The notes below the pieces were generated by a model. The model did not search any database. It had not been told where the DNA came from and was given only the letters and a program-made list of their open reading frames with translations. From Coprobacillaceae bacterium UN01-12pH3A (GTDB taxonomy: Bacteria > Bacillota_I > Bacilli_A > Erysipelotrichales > Coprobacillaceae), in assembly GCA_027676805.1 (NCBI GenBank), contig JAQENU010000001.1, positions 186,001-250,000 on the forward strand: a DNA stretch of 64,000 bases. Direction: 5' to 3'. Below are positions 9,059-17,956 of the stretch, one piece after another; the stretch's first letter is position 1, and each line of letters starts with the position of its first letter. The position numbers and the translations under genes are program-made.

Positions 9059-9347
9059 CCTTTGTTTATAAGCCTTTTACGATATTATGCATCGTGAACA
9101 TTTGTGTCGCAGACACAACCAAAAGAGATCGCATCATTAACGTATGTGCTTTCTCTGTAGTGCATTGGTCATAGGAATAGTCGTATGATGCACTTTTATC
9201 ATTTCAAGATACAGATTTATATGTGTCGGTGATACAGTGCTATTACTTCATAGACTACTTTTTATAATACATAGGGACATACATCCTAGAATTCTGAATA
9301 GATCACTGATTCAAGATACAAATCAATTACAGATTATAAGATTCATT
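9059..9347. other. Noncoding region with inverted repeats, candidate oriT
   Basis: No gene is visible here. The region contains a perfect inverted repeat TTGTGTC-GCA-GACACAA (9102-9118). It also has the pairs GCATCAT (9131-9137)/ATGATGC (9185-9191) and AGTGCAT (9159-9165)/ATGCACT (9188-9194). A TCAAGATACA direct repeat occurs near 9214 and 9312. It lies immediately upstream of the operon encoding the RHH protein and relaxase, which is where origins of transfer of MobL elements are placed. The nick site cannot be read from the sequence alone. Parts could instead be operators. Confidence 0.4.
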
Positions 9348-9791
9348 TTATCTTTCCCTCTCATCTCGCATCTTTAACTTTACCGTTTCAATTTCTTCAT
9401 CAGTGTGGATATCAACTTGGGTCAATGTCATTGTTGCTCTAACCGGCAATAAAAAACAATCATCGTTTTCATACCACAATGGTTCTATGAATGACAAAGG
9501 AAGATAATCACCATCATTCGTCATATAATTTTCTGTAATATCATCTGCGATATACACATCTTCCTCTATCTTATGCTGCATCACAAACAGGTAATCATCT
9601 GAGATCAGATCATAATCGCTCTTATATTTCTTTCCAAGTTCCTGTTCTATTTTCTTAAACTCAACAGGAGAAAACAAACTTGATTCCTCATGAAGTGTTT
9701 TGAGATTTTCATATGCCCTTTTTAAATAAAGCAGCTCAAGTTTAACTTCCATATGACACACACTTTCCTTTTTACTATCTATATCGGTCAT
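9348..9791 (-). CDS. Hypothetical 147-residue protein
   Basis: The family is not recognised. The protein is acidic, with a helical N-terminal half and a probable beta-rich C-terminal half ending in RDERER. The ATG lies in the last codons of the upstream gene and follows AGAGAGG, so the pair is translationally coupled. It is the last gene before the noncoding region at 8857-9347, placing it at the end of the secretion operon. Confidence 0.55.
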   Translation of the reverse strand: MTDIDSKKESVCHMEVKLELLYLKRAYENLKTLHEESSLFSPVEFKKIEQELGKKYKSDYDLISDDYLFVMQHKIEEDVYIADDITENYMTNDGDYLPLSFIEPLWYENDDCFLLPVRATMTLTQVDIHTDEEIETVKLKMRDERER

Positions 9792-10095
9792 CAGAAGACC
9801 TCTCTTTTTTCCATTCTTTATATTTGACTTTTGGAATTTTAGCTTTTCCCATCTGCATAGGAACCAGATATTTAAGTATATCTTCTCGTAGATATTTATT
9901 AGGAATCAGATCAGCAAATTTTCCCATCGTTGTTACTACACATTCATCATTAAGATCAATCAAAGCATAATCTTGAGTATATGGAGCAGAAGCTATGAAC
10001 GCTGCAATATTTTTGGGACTGCTCTCTATTTTACCTATAAATTTTGTTGGTCTTCTACAACTACTTTCATACACATCTAAATAATCTTTTTTCAA
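9775..10095 (-). CDS. Small conserved mobile-element protein, unknown function
   Basis: The product has about 106 residues. Features such as 'DYALIDLNDECVVTTMG' followed by 'YLREDILKYLVPMQMGKAKI' are reminiscent of small conserved proteins on Firmicute conjugative elements, but no function is known to me. The start is placed at the second of two TTG codons (10095), 6 nt after AAAGGG; the first TTG at 10101 directly abuts the Shine-Dalgarno sequence. It ends in SSDDRYR, sharing the DDRYR tail with the protein at 6657. Between 10096 and 10180 only an 18-codon frame and a GTACGTAC palindrome are seen. Confidence 0.55.
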   Translation of the reverse strand: MKKDYLDVYESSCRRPTKFIGKIESSPKNIAAFIASAPYTQDYALIDLNDECVVTTMGKFADLIPNKYLREDILKYLVPMQMGKAKIPKVKYKEWKKERSSDDRYR

Positions 10096-10180
10096 AATCA
10101 ACCCTTTCTTTCATTTTTAGTACGTACTTACCTTTTCGCATGCATTTCATTTTTTTCTAATGCAGACATATTTCTTCTCA

Positions 10181-11116
10181 TCATTTTCTAAAATCCCATA
10201 ACAATCTGGGATTGAAAAATATCTCCTTTTGTATCGAAAATCCATTTCTTACATTCTCAATATCTGTACTCCATGTCTCCATATGCAGATGTGGACCTGT
10301 TACATTTCCAGTAGCGCCACTGTATCCTACAAGTTCGCCTGCTTTGACTTTTTCTCCCACTTTACGAAAGGATAATTCTCTCATGTGACAGTAGATAATA
10401 ACCAGAGATCCATTTCGCATCATCAAAGTATTGCCTCCAACTTCAGAATAATAAACGACTTCGACAGTCACATCTGTTGCTGCATAGAGCTCTGTTCCAG
10501 TCGGCACAGCGATATCCATTCCATAGTGCATACTCCATTCACCAAACGGATTATACATGCCAACTTCCGCTATGCCCGACCATTCCTTCACAGGTAAAGT
10601 CAAGTTCAGCCTACGATACTCATTCAGTGATTTTGGAATATTTCCTATCGTTGTTGTATCTGCACTTTCTTCATTCTTTTCAATTAGCTCTTTGATTTTT
10701 TCTTTATTCAGTTTTTCAAATTCAGGTTGTTCAACAAGACGTTCGATGAATTTATCAAGTGATACTTCCGAATACTCCTCACCCTTTTTCTCAAGTGCCA
10801 GCATCACAATCTCCTTCGCTCGATCATATTTAATAATGAATGGATCTTTGATCATACACGAGGGAACAATCACCCATGCGATATGTATGCTGATATGGGT
10901 TTCTTCATAAACATCCTGTAATGGTTTTTGCCATACTTCCTTGTACAGTTTCTGTCCCATCTCTGAGGCGAGGATACCGTTCACACTCGTCACTTCATCT
11001 GCTGTCGTTGCACTGAAAGAACTCATTACCAGCAGCAAGATCACGATGATGATCATCAATGGTGCAGCTAATGAAATCAATGCTTTCTTTAATTCTCTTA
11101 ATCCTAATTCCTGCAT
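10181..11116 (-). CDS. Membrane-anchored M23 peptidase of the secretion system
   Basis: The 311-residue protein has a single N-terminal membrane segment (about residues 17-35) and a C-terminal peptidase M23 domain. Zinc ligands are visible in HYGMD near residues 196-200 and in HLHME near 276-280. Family knowledge says such proteins are peptidoglycan endopeptidases that open the cell wall for the conjugation channel. The gene overlaps the end of the VirB4 gene (TGATG), consistent with one operon. The linker between membrane segment and peptidase (about 130 residues) is helical and has no recognised domain. Confidence 0.85.
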   Translation of the reverse strand: MQELGLRELKKALISLAAPLMIIIVILLLVMSSFSATTADEVTSVNGILASEMGQKLYKEVWQKPLQDVYEETHISIHIAWVIVPSCMIKDPFIIKYDRAKEIVMLALEKKGEEYSEVSLDKFIERLVEQPEFEKLNKEKIKELIEKNEESADTTTIGNIPKSLNEYRRLNLTLPVKEWSGIAEVGMYNPFGEWSMHYGMDIAVPTGTELYAATDVTVEVVYYSEVGGNTLMMRNGSLVIIYCHMRELSFRKVGEKVKAGELVGYSGATGNVTGPHLHMETWSTDIENVRNGFSIQKEIFFNPRLLWDFRK

Positions 11117-13557
11117 CAGCTTCTCTGTTCATTTAATAGGAAAGAATCAAATAACTCTTTGCAAGAATCCGGCAGTACCACATCAATCTGTAGTGCGTTC
11201 GCACCTAGATCCATATGGCATTGACCGATTTCTGCATATTGCAGATACTCAGCATCCTTATCCGAGATGATCTTGTTCGTTTTCAGATATTGGATACTTT
11301 CAGCTTCCTGCTTGAAAAAGAATTTATAATTACTGTTCCCAATAATAGCTGTACCATATTCCTTTACATTCTCAGAAAGCATATCCAGAACTTCCTGTGT
11401 AGATGAAGTAAGTCCTCCATTGTATTTACGAATGACTTTGATCAGAAGTTTTTGAAACTGCATAACTTCTGGCATATTCTTGTTCAAAAGGATATGGCAT
11501 TCATCCTCATAGATCTGAATCCACTTTTTAAACTTTCCACTGATTATTTCTGTTAAGACATAAGACAGAATATTATAATACTGCGTTCTAAGGACTGTGG
11601 TATCTTTGTTCTGCAGTCCTGCAAGATTGAAGCAGATCGTATCATTATCAAGACTGACATTTGTATGACCATTAAACATTGGACTGTCTGCTCCGACTGC
11701 CATTCGCTTGATGAAGTTCTTAGCTATCTCCATTCGATTTTTCTTATCAAGATTATCTTTATCTGCTTTCTCAAAACGTTCTTCCATGATCTCATAAAGG
11801 TCCTTCATGACTGGAAAATCCGTAGGCAGTTTTTTGACGATATCCTCTGCTGTTGTTTCAAAAGAGAAGCCCCATTTCTTATATAACTCTTCTACTGCAT
11901 CCTCAACTTCACTCAGCATGATACGGTCAAGTCCTGTAAAATACATCCCAAAGAATGTACGTAAGAATTGAATATGCGATGCTAATGGAAAGATACGATG
12001 TAATGGAACTTTATCTCCTGAATCGTCATCATCGATAGTAATACGTATCTGCAATGGGTTGATGATACCAAGTACACCATTAGAACAGTTGATGATCTCA
12101 CCACCCAGATAGCGTGTGAGCTTATTCATCTGTTTACCTTCAACGTCAATGATGATCTGTTTCATTCCTCTCGTAAATCTATGCATGATCAGATACATCA
12201 GAAAATAAGTCTTACCAGATCCTGTACAGCCAAATACGACCTCATTGCTGTTCGTTCTGCTCCTGCTCTTGACCAGATGGTTGTAGAAGATTGCTCCTCC
12301 CATACTTCTGGAACGTCCGATCAGGATTGGCAGATGTTCATCAGACAATGATTCAAAAACAAATGGAAATCCCCAGGACAACACATTACAAACGACATCT
12401 CTTGTGTATTCCTTGATATGATTTCGACAGACCGGAGCAGATGATAAAAACAATTCCTTTTGATCAAAAAAGCCCTGACGTATCAGCATATCATAATTGC
12501 TTGTTTCCTGAACCAGAACATTTTCCAATTCCGTCAACTCTTCAATCGAAGCTGCTTCCAATCTCAGCGTAATGACAAAGCTAACTGATTTCTTCGTACC
12601 TCTTGATAGATTCTCAATCATGAGCTGTACGGATTCCATATCGTTCTTCAATTTCTCCTGTTCAGAACGCTTCGTTGCCTTGTCAAAATTCTTGCATAAA
12701 TTATTGTACTGTTTATCATAGGTCTTCACCAGTCTTGCTGAATCACAATCTTCCACATGTAGTGAAAAATCCACTCCACGAAATCCAGTCAGATAACTGA
12801 TCCATGCGAAGAATGGAAAATCCGGATAGGAATAGATATGAAAGGTCTTGCAGTAGACGCCATCTACATAGATACACTGTGATAGACCATTCTTATCTAC
12901 CTGCAAGCCTGTTGGCGAGATATAATCGATTGCTGTCAGGTCTTTCAGTGATCTGATATCCTTCGTCTCATACAGACTGCGGAATGGATTATAATAGCGA
13001 TAGATTGTTTGCAGATGCTCATAAAAACTGATTTCATTCGCTGAGAACACTGACTTAAATAGATACAATGCATCATGACAGATCTTTTTCAATTCTGTCA
13101 GATCCTTATGTCTAAAAATGATATAGAAATATTTATCGACCAGATCACGATTTCCTGTCGATGATGAGATGAATCGTTTTTCATTTTCCAGAATCTCAAA
13201 ACGTAGGCGATCGGCTTCACAGCTTAAAGCGAGTGGTTTCTGCAACTCATTCAACTGTTCTACATAGGTGTTGATATCCGAACCAGTTTCAGAACTGTAG
13301 ATCTGATAATTGGTGAATTTCTTGTTATTGACGAACGACTCAAATACATTTACATATTTCGTCTGCTCCCGTTCTCTCAGATTGAAAATATTGATCGGAC
13401 TGATTGCAATAGCCCCGATATATTCTTCTGTATCCTTTAACTGGATGGTCTCATTTTCTTCATCAATAATCAGATTCAGAAAATCCTTCGTATCCTCCAG
13501 CTTCTTTTTCTTTTTAAATTTCTTTAATTTTAATTTTGGTTTTTTAAATTTCGGCAC
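11116..13557 (-). CDS. VirB4/TraE-type conjugation ATPase
   Basis: The 813-residue protein is the main energising ATPase of the secretion system. Walker A is GCTGSGKT near residues 440-447, and the Walker B region is IQIYEDECHILL near 680-691. The N-terminal basic segment (PKFKKPKLKLKKFKKKKK) is unusual and probably interacts with membrane lipid or nucleic acid. Length and motif spacing are normal for VirB4. The start is a GTG immediately after the upstream stop codon, with a weak Shine-Dalgarno sequence, again suggesting coupling. It lies between the PrgI-like and M23 genes as in other Gram-positive conjugation operons. Confidence 0.9.
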   Translation of the reverse strand: MPKFKKPKLKLKKFKKKKKLEDTKDFLNLIIDEENETIQLKDTEEYIGAIAISPINIFNLREREQTKYVNVFESFVNNKKFTNYQIYSSETGSDINTYVEQLNELQKPLALSCEADRLRFEILENEKRFISSSTGNRDLVDKYFYIIFRHKDLTELKKICHDALYLFKSVFSANEISFYEHLQTIYRYYNPFRSLYETKDIRSLKDLTAIDYISPTGLQVDKNGLSQCIYVDGVYCKTFHIYSYPDFPFFAWISYLTGFRGVDFSLHVEDCDSARLVKTYDKQYNNLCKNFDKATKRSEQEKLKNDMESVQLMIENLSRGTKKSVSFVITLRLEAASIEELTELENVLVQETSNYDMLIRQGFFDQKELFLSSAPVCRNHIKEYTRDVVCNVLSWGFPFVFESLSDEHLPILIGRSRSMGGAIFYNHLVKSRSRTNSNEVVFGCTGSGKTYFLMYLIMHRFTRGMKQIIIDVEGKQMNKLTRYLGGEIINCSNGVLGIINPLQIRITIDDDDSGDKVPLHRIFPLASHIQFLRTFFGMYFTGLDRIMLSEVEDAVEELYKKWGFSFETTAEDIVKKLPTDFPVMKDLYEIMEERFEKADKDNLDKKNRMEIAKNFIKRMAVGADSPMFNGHTNVSLDNDTICFNLAGLQNKDTTVLRTQYYNILSYVLTEIISGKFKKWIQIYEDECHILLNKNMPEVMQFQKLLIKVIRKYNGGLTSSTQEVLDMLSENVKEYGTAIIGNSNYKFFFKQEAESIQYLKTNKIISDKDAEYLQYAEIGQCHMDLGANALQIDVVLPDSCKELFDSFLLNEQRS

Positions 13558-13965
13558 TTACACATCCAATCTCTGTTGTTTTCGTATCATTCCCTCTTTC
13601 AAAGAGGAAATATCTTTTTCTGTTTTTTTGTCATCTTTTTCATGAAGACAACTTCTTACCTTTTCATCAAAATCAAACAGCTGTAAGATGAAATCATCAT
13701 TGCAGATGATCTGATTCTGTAATTCTATGCAGCCATCCATATCACCGTCTTCAATAACAGTGATCATTTTTCTTTTCATAGCGAGATTACTGGAAAGCAG
13801 ACTTTGGATCAATGTCGGTGTGACATCCTCTTCGGCCATCTCCACATCTACAACTAATGATGGTATACCTATCTTTTTTTCTTTCACAGGATGATGCTTT
13901 CTAATCTCTATGATCAGAAGGGCTACTCCCAATAAGATAATAATGACATCTAATAAGATATCCAT
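13558..13965 (-). CDS. Small membrane protein of the secretion operon
   Basis: The product has 135 residues, with one N-terminal membrane helix (MDILLDVIIILLGVALLIIE) and a soluble acidic-helical domain. The family is not recognised. The start at 13965 follows GAGGAAGAG and sits just after the stop codon of the PrgI-like gene. A longer open frame upstream overlaps that gene completely and is not believed. Position between PrgI-like and VirB4 genes suggests a structural or assembly role in the channel. Confidence 0.65.
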   Translation of the reverse strand: MDILLDVIIILLGVALLIIEIRKHHPVKEKKIGIPSLVVDVEMAEEDVTPTLIQSLLSSNLAMKRKMITVIEDGDMDGCIELQNQIICNDDFILQLFDFDEKVRSCLHEKDDKKTEKDISSLKEGMIRKQQRLDV

Positions 13966-13967
13966 AC

Positions 13968-14273
13968 TCACTCTTCCTCTCTTCTTGTATCTTGTATATA
14001 TATCTTCTGGATAAAAAGGTAACGTATTCCTTTCAGGATGATATCCAGAAAACGCTGCTGTGTTGTCGGAACCTCTATAAGCAAAGCACCCATAAAAATC
14101 ACTAGCGTGATCGTCCACTGATATGCAAATCCTTTATCGTACAGCTGCAGAAAATAAAAACAGACTGCACCGCAGACTGCCATCAGCAACACTTCTTTTA
14201 AAGAAAAACCAAGGACAAAATTATCCTTAATCATCTTTTTCTTTGGTATGAAATAAATCGTATTCTCGTCTAT
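13968..14273 (-). CDS. PrgI family (VirB3-like) membrane protein, probable ATA start
   Basis: This small protein has two membrane helices and a C-terminal 'PTTQQRFLDIILKGIRYLFI' segment typical of PrgI/VirB3-like components. The ATG at 14234 has no Shine-Dalgarno sequence and would remove the conserved N-terminus. The 13 codons before it (reading xDENTIYFIPKKK) fit the usual '..Y.iPK' beginning of the family. In that stretch the only start-like codon is ATA at 14273, 6 nt after AAGGAG and overlapping the upstream stop as ATAG. With this start the product has 101 residues. The role is to anchor VirB4 at the membrane, by family knowledge. Confidence 0.7.
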   Translation of the reverse strand: MDENTIYFIPKKKMIKDNFVLGFSLKEVLLMAVCGAVCFYFLQLYDKGFAYQWTITLVIFMGALLIEVPTTQQRFLDIILKGIRYLFIQKIYIQDTRREEE

Positions 14274-15775
14274 CTGAATCTCCTTTCCTTGCTTGCTCTT
14301 GCTTTGTTCATCCGATCAGAAGTCGGCATCTTTGAAAACTGCCGATCTGTTTGGACTGGTCCAGACTCACCTGTTTTTCCACCAGACATACCTGAGGAAG
14401 AATCTCTTCCTCTTGGCGGAACCGCATCATGCAGCACATATGGATTTTTACCTCCAAACGCTGCTTTGACATCTGCTTCTTTTCTACCTCTTTTGAACTG
14501 ATCACCAAGACCTCCATTAGGATTTTTTAATTTGTTTCTGATACCATGATAGGCATCACTGCCTAATATCGCAGCAGCCCCGCCAGGACCACCACCATAT
14601 TTCATTGCATCCTTTACATGTGCTGAACTTCGCATGATGGAATCTTTGATTCCACCTGCTTTTGAGACACCAGCTCCTGCCATACGTGCACCAGCACCAG
14701 CCATGTTTGCAAGATGTTTTGGTGAATTTGCCAGCAGCTTCGCACCGCCGGCTGCCATGTGTCCAGCTTTCCTAACGCTGGAATTGACCACATGTCCTGC
14801 TGTCATTGCAGATGATGTCATCATCAAGACCTGCTGCATACCTGCAAGACCTTCCATGATACCAGCATTATATCCGCCAATCATACTAGCGACCTTATTC
14901 GGAATTGCAATGATGACGAGCAGTAGTGCTATCGTAAACAATAGTTTGGCAATACCTGATGTCTCCGCTCCCAGACCATCCAACAGTTTGAACATGAAAA
15001 GGAATAGAAATATCTGTACCATATTCATCAAGAAGGCACCCATGACATTATTCTTCCATACAGTGAATGCTGTTGGATTTTCTTTATTAGTCAAGGATAG
15101 AGCACATAAAGGTGTGATGATTTTAAAGAAAGCAAGTGAAACCTGCCTGCTTGCCATTTGAAGTCCTACGAAGAAAATAATCACCCACATGAAGATACCA
15201 ATAAACATTGGCATGATGAAATCAAAATCATAAACGTAGTTATCATCGTCATCGCGTTTATTGATGTCAAAATCATCACCAGTAAAATCTGTCATGAAGC
15301 TCTTTGCTTCATTACTATCCATACCGGTCGTCGCTACAAGCATCGTAACTGCAAAACCTTGCCCGGCTTCTTCTCCGCTTGTCGTTGATTGTCCATCCAC
15401 TACCTCTCCTGCCAACATTGCTGTGTTGATCTCTGCAACACTGTTACCAACCAATGTCAGTACAGGAGGTGTAGCAAGCAAGAGAACGGTGATCTGAAAG
15501 ACCGCCAGTATCTTGCCTGCCCACTTCTCCACTTCATTGCTGAGTACCAACCACATCCATTCATAGACCAGTTTTAATGGTAGGATTACTAAAGCAATCG
15601 TTACACATGTCGTATAACAGGTCGTAATAAATTCCAAATCGATAAAGCTGAATTTTGCTATCTCTGTAAGAATGATGTTGACAATATCGATAAGCCATCC
15701 CAAAACTGCACCAAGAGGTCCAAACAGGATCGACCTGATCGTATCGGATATGGCCTCAAAAATCCCATCAAACAT
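14270..15775 (-). CDS. VirB6/TrbL-like polytopic membrane protein
   Basis: The 501-residue protein has about six to seven hydrophobic helices in its first 310 residues and a long Gly/Ala/Met-rich, then basic, soluble tail. This is the architecture of VirB6/TrbL-like channel proteins of Gram-positive conjugation systems. Residues about 125-180 form an acidic external loop (DDFDINKRDDDDNYVYDFD). The ATG has no visible Shine-Dalgarno sequence. The gene ends in ERRFR at the ATAG overlap with the PrgI-like gene. The family assignment rests on topology and operon position, not on a sharp motif. Confidence 0.75.
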   Translation of the reverse strand: MFDGIFEAISDTIRSILFGPLGAVLGWLIDIVNIILTEIAKFSFIDLEFITTCYTTCVTIALVILPLKLVYEWMWLVLSNEVEKWAGKILAVFQITVLLLATPPVLTLVGNSVAEINTAMLAGEVVDGQSTTSGEEAGQGFAVTMLVATTGMDSNEAKSFMTDFTGDDFDINKRDDDDNYVYDFDFIMPMFIGIFMWVIIFFVGLQMASRQVSLAFFKIITPLCALSLTNKENPTAFTVWKNNVMGAFLMNMVQIFLFLFMFKLLDGLGAETSGIAKLLFTIALLLVIIAIPNKVASMIGGYNAGIMEGLAGMQQVLMMTSSAMTAGHVVNSSVRKAGHMAAGGAKLLANSPKHLANMAGAGARMAGAGVSKAGGIKDSIMRSSAHVKDAMKYGGGPGGAAAILGSDAYHGIRNKLKNPNGGLGDQFKRGRKEADVKAAFGGKNPYVLHDAVPPRGRDSSSGMSGGKTGESGPVQTDRQFSKMPTSDRMNKARASKERRFR

Positions 15776-15781
15776 ACTATA

Positions 15782-16015
15782 TTACACGAAGGAACGTAAC
15801 CACTTGATTACATCCGGTGCTAAGAATACTGCCAGCAGGATAGCACCGATTACTCGTATCCTCTTTAAATATTTCTGCTGATTCTGTTCATCGCTCACCT
15901 GACTGATGACTAAATAGCCTACGATCATACAGATTGCAATAGGCAGTGCCAACTGCTGTGCGTACCCCAGTAAGGCATTGACGATGTTTGTTATTACACT
16001 AACGACTCTTTCCAA
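15782..16015 (-). CDS. VirB2-like small membrane protein
   Basis: The product has 77 residues with two hydrophobic helices (about 22-38 and 54-68) separated by a short charged loop (DEQNQQKYLKRIR). This matches the VirB2/TrbC pilin fold. Start is a TTG at 16015 with GGAGGG 4 nt upstream. Unlike classical pilins there is no long cleavable signal peptide. In Gram-positive systems such proteins sit beside the VirB6-like gene, as here. The pilin role is inferred. Confidence 0.6.
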   Translation of the reverse strand: MERVVSVITNIVNALLGYAQQLALPIAICMIVGYLVISQVSDEQNQQKYLKRIRVIGAILLAVFLAPDVIKWLRSFV

Positions 16016-16033
16016 AAATCCCTCCTTCTTTTT

Positions 16034-16681
16034 TTACTGTATAGATAGTTCTTTATCATTGACTCTATCATTGATTTTATCACGATGGATCACAAAGTTT
16101 TTTAGTTCTACTTTGCCGCTACTGACAATAGCATCCATACTGTAATATTTGCGGTCGATACGATACTTATCTTTCTTGATTCTCCGAGCAAGAGAGCGTA
16201 TTGCTCCTGGTCGTTCTGCATGCTCCTTTAAATAAGTGCAGACATCAGAATAATCTGAAAGGATCTGATTGGCAATATATAATCTTTGCCATGCTTCCTT
16301 CAGATAATTTGATCGTACTTTTTCATTCCCCTTTACCATCTCCTGATCATTGAATCTGATCAGATTTTTCAAAGCATCATTCATTTTTGGATCTATGTTT
16401 TTTCTATCTTCTATTGAATGAAGTTCTGACTTGATATAATAAGCAGCCTGCTGCTTTCGAAAGCCTTCATCCAGCTCTTTATGCTCTCTTCGAGCATATG
16501 CTGAAACTTTGCTCTCATAACTGACCTCACGTGTATCTTTCAGGATCTGATCCACATGGAAAGACAACAGTTCCTGATCTTTTTTGTTTAGGCAGGCTGT
16601 ATCGATTTTTAAGATTCTAGCCAGGAGATTCCTTACATCATTCTCTGTTCTTTCACAAAGCTGCCTGTTTTCCTGTTTCAT
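16034..16681 (-). CDS. Hypothetical helical protein of the secretion operon
   Basis: The family is not recognised. It is 215 residues, highly charged and predicted to be almost entirely helical, without signal peptide or membrane helix, so it is probably cytoplasmic. The ATG follows GAGG. It sits 3 nt downstream of the 131-residue gene and 18 nt upstream of the VirB2-like gene, so it is part of the operon. Confidence 0.6.
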   Translation of the reverse strand: MKQENRQLCERTENDVRNLLARILKIDTACLNKKDQELLSFHVDQILKDTREVSYESKVSAYARREHKELDEGFRKQQAAYYIKSELHSIEDRKNIDPKMNDALKNLIRFNDQEMVKGNEKVRSNYLKEAWQRLYIANQILSDYSDVCTYLKEHAERPGAIRSLARRIKKDKYRIDRKYYSMDAIVSSGKVELKNFVIHRDKINDRVNDKELSIQ

Positions 16682-16684
16682 CTT

Positions 16685-17080
16685 CTAACCTCTCTCTTTC
16701 ATCATCGAATTCAATTCATGCATATGCTTCACATTTTCAAGATTTCTTTGATACTCTGCTGTCAGAATAGGTGTGATTTCATCCGGCTCCAGTTTTCTAT
16801 AAAAATAGATTTTATCCTTCAGAAATAGTTCCAGAAGTTCAAAAACATTATTGTAATGTTCTTTCTTCAACCTGACCTTCGTCTTTTGGAAGATACATAC
16901 ATCATCAATACTCAGCGTGATCAGAAGGTTATCCATTCCCGGAAAAAAACTTCTGTTTAAAAATGCTTCCACGCTTCTCCATCCAGCCATGATCATTTTC
17001 TTGCCTTCCTTATCCAGTTTCACAGATTTGATCTTACATAAATTCACATATCTGTTATCGATCGATAACTCGATTTTCAT
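16685..17080 (-). CDS. Hypothetical 131-residue protein of the secretion operon
   Basis: The family is not recognised. The N-terminal half is beta-rich (MKIELSIDNRYVNLCKIKSV), and the C-terminal part is helical and ends in MMKERG. It has no export signal. The ATG has a modest Shine-Dalgarno sequence (GCAGG). It lies between the lipoprotein gene and a cytoplasmic helical protein gene. Confidence 0.55.
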   Translation of the reverse strand: MKIELSIDNRYVNLCKIKSVKLDKEGKKMIMAGWRSVEAFLNRSFFPGMDNLLITLSIDDVCIFQKTKVRLKKEHYNNVFELLELFLKDKIYFYRKLEPDEITPILTAEYQRNLENVKHMHELNSMMKERG

Positions 17081-17095
17081 TCAACACCTGCCTTT

Positions 17096-17956
17096 TTACT
17101 TGAATATGACCTGATAGCCGATATACTCTTTTCCATCTTTGATAGGTGTACAGGTATAGCCGTTTGCTTTACCCTGTGCGACCATCTCTTTTGCGTAAGA
17201 AATGCCAGCCTGATAGCAGCTGTCATAGTCGTATCCTTCACTGAACAGAAACATTTTATTTTCAGCTGTAGCAGCGTTCTGATGATTCTGTCCATTGCCT
17301 TGGCTTTGCTGTGGTGGAACATCATTCTGCTGCTCTGTATATTTCTGCTGATGATTCCCTGTTTCTGTTTCTTCATTTGGTTTTGTCTCTTTCTGCTTTT
17401 CAGTTTTTTCCTCCTTTTGAATAATAACTGTTATCTCCTTCTCCAGCACATTGCCTGATTCATCCTCTGCATGGATCTTTACTGGATACTTTCCTGCCTG
17501 ATCATAGTTTATTTTTCCTTCTACAAAAAGTTTTTCTATAGCTGAATGTTCATCGGATATATCAAGTTTTTGAAGAAGGTCTTTTTCACTATCATTGATA
17601 TTCAATATGAGTTCATTACTCTTATATCCCATCACCGGTTTTATATCATCAATGATATTGATTTCCAATGGATATTCTCCATTCCTGTATGTAAATATCA
17701 AAGTCTTCTTTCCCATCTCATGCGTATCAAGAACAGGGCAGACGATCGCATCGTCCCCAACAACGATACGATCTCCATCCCAGTCAAACTTCGTAACCTT
17801 CTTTCCATTTACGGATTCGACCAATGAACATGTGTTGACATCACTATCCACAGATATCTCCGTAACTTTCTTGAAGCTGATATCATCTTTTGCAATACAG
17901 GCGCTAAGAATGATAAGTACTGAACAGGTCATGATCAGTCTATTTTTTCTTCCCAT
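17096..17956 (-). CDS. Lipoprotein with Ig/cadherin-like domain
   Basis: The 286-residue protein starts with a lipoprotein signal (positively charged N-terminus, hydrophobic core, lipobox LSAC near residues 17-20). Residues about 75-180 contain beta-rich segments with 'YEQAGKYPVKI-AEDESGN'-like phrasing (NYDQAGKYPVKIHAEDESGN), typical of bacterial Ig/cadherin-like domains. A Glu/Lys/Gln-rich linker follows, then a C-terminal domain (about 230-286) with 'CYQAGISYAKEMVAQGKANG'. It overlaps the end of the SpaA-type adhesin gene by 17 nt. It is likely a cell-surface component of the conjugation apparatus; the function is not assigned. Confidence 0.7.
   Translation of the reverse strand: MGRKNRLIMTCSVLIILSACIAKDDISFKKVTEISVDSDVNTCSLVESVNGKKVTKFDWDGDRIVVGDDAIVCPVLDTHEMGKKTLIFTYRNGEYPLEINIIDDIKPVMGYKSNELILNINDSEKDLLQKLDISDEHSAIEKLFVEGKINYDQAGKYPVKIHAEDESGNVLEKEITVIIQKEEKTEKQKETKPNEETETGNHQQKYTEQQNDVPPQQSQGNGQNHQNAATAENKMFLFSEGYDYDSCYQAGISYAKEMVAQGKANGYTCTPIKDGKEYIGYQVIFK

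Noticed and set aside
13968..14118. N-terminal extension of the 135-residue membrane protein up to 14118
   Set aside because: It lies wholly inside the PrgI-like gene, and the internal ATG at 13965 has the ribosome-binding site and the membrane helix.
17077..17376. 99-codon minus-strand frame within the lipoprotein gene
   Set aside because: Shadow frame; the lipoprotein frame carries a lipobox and domain-like sequence.
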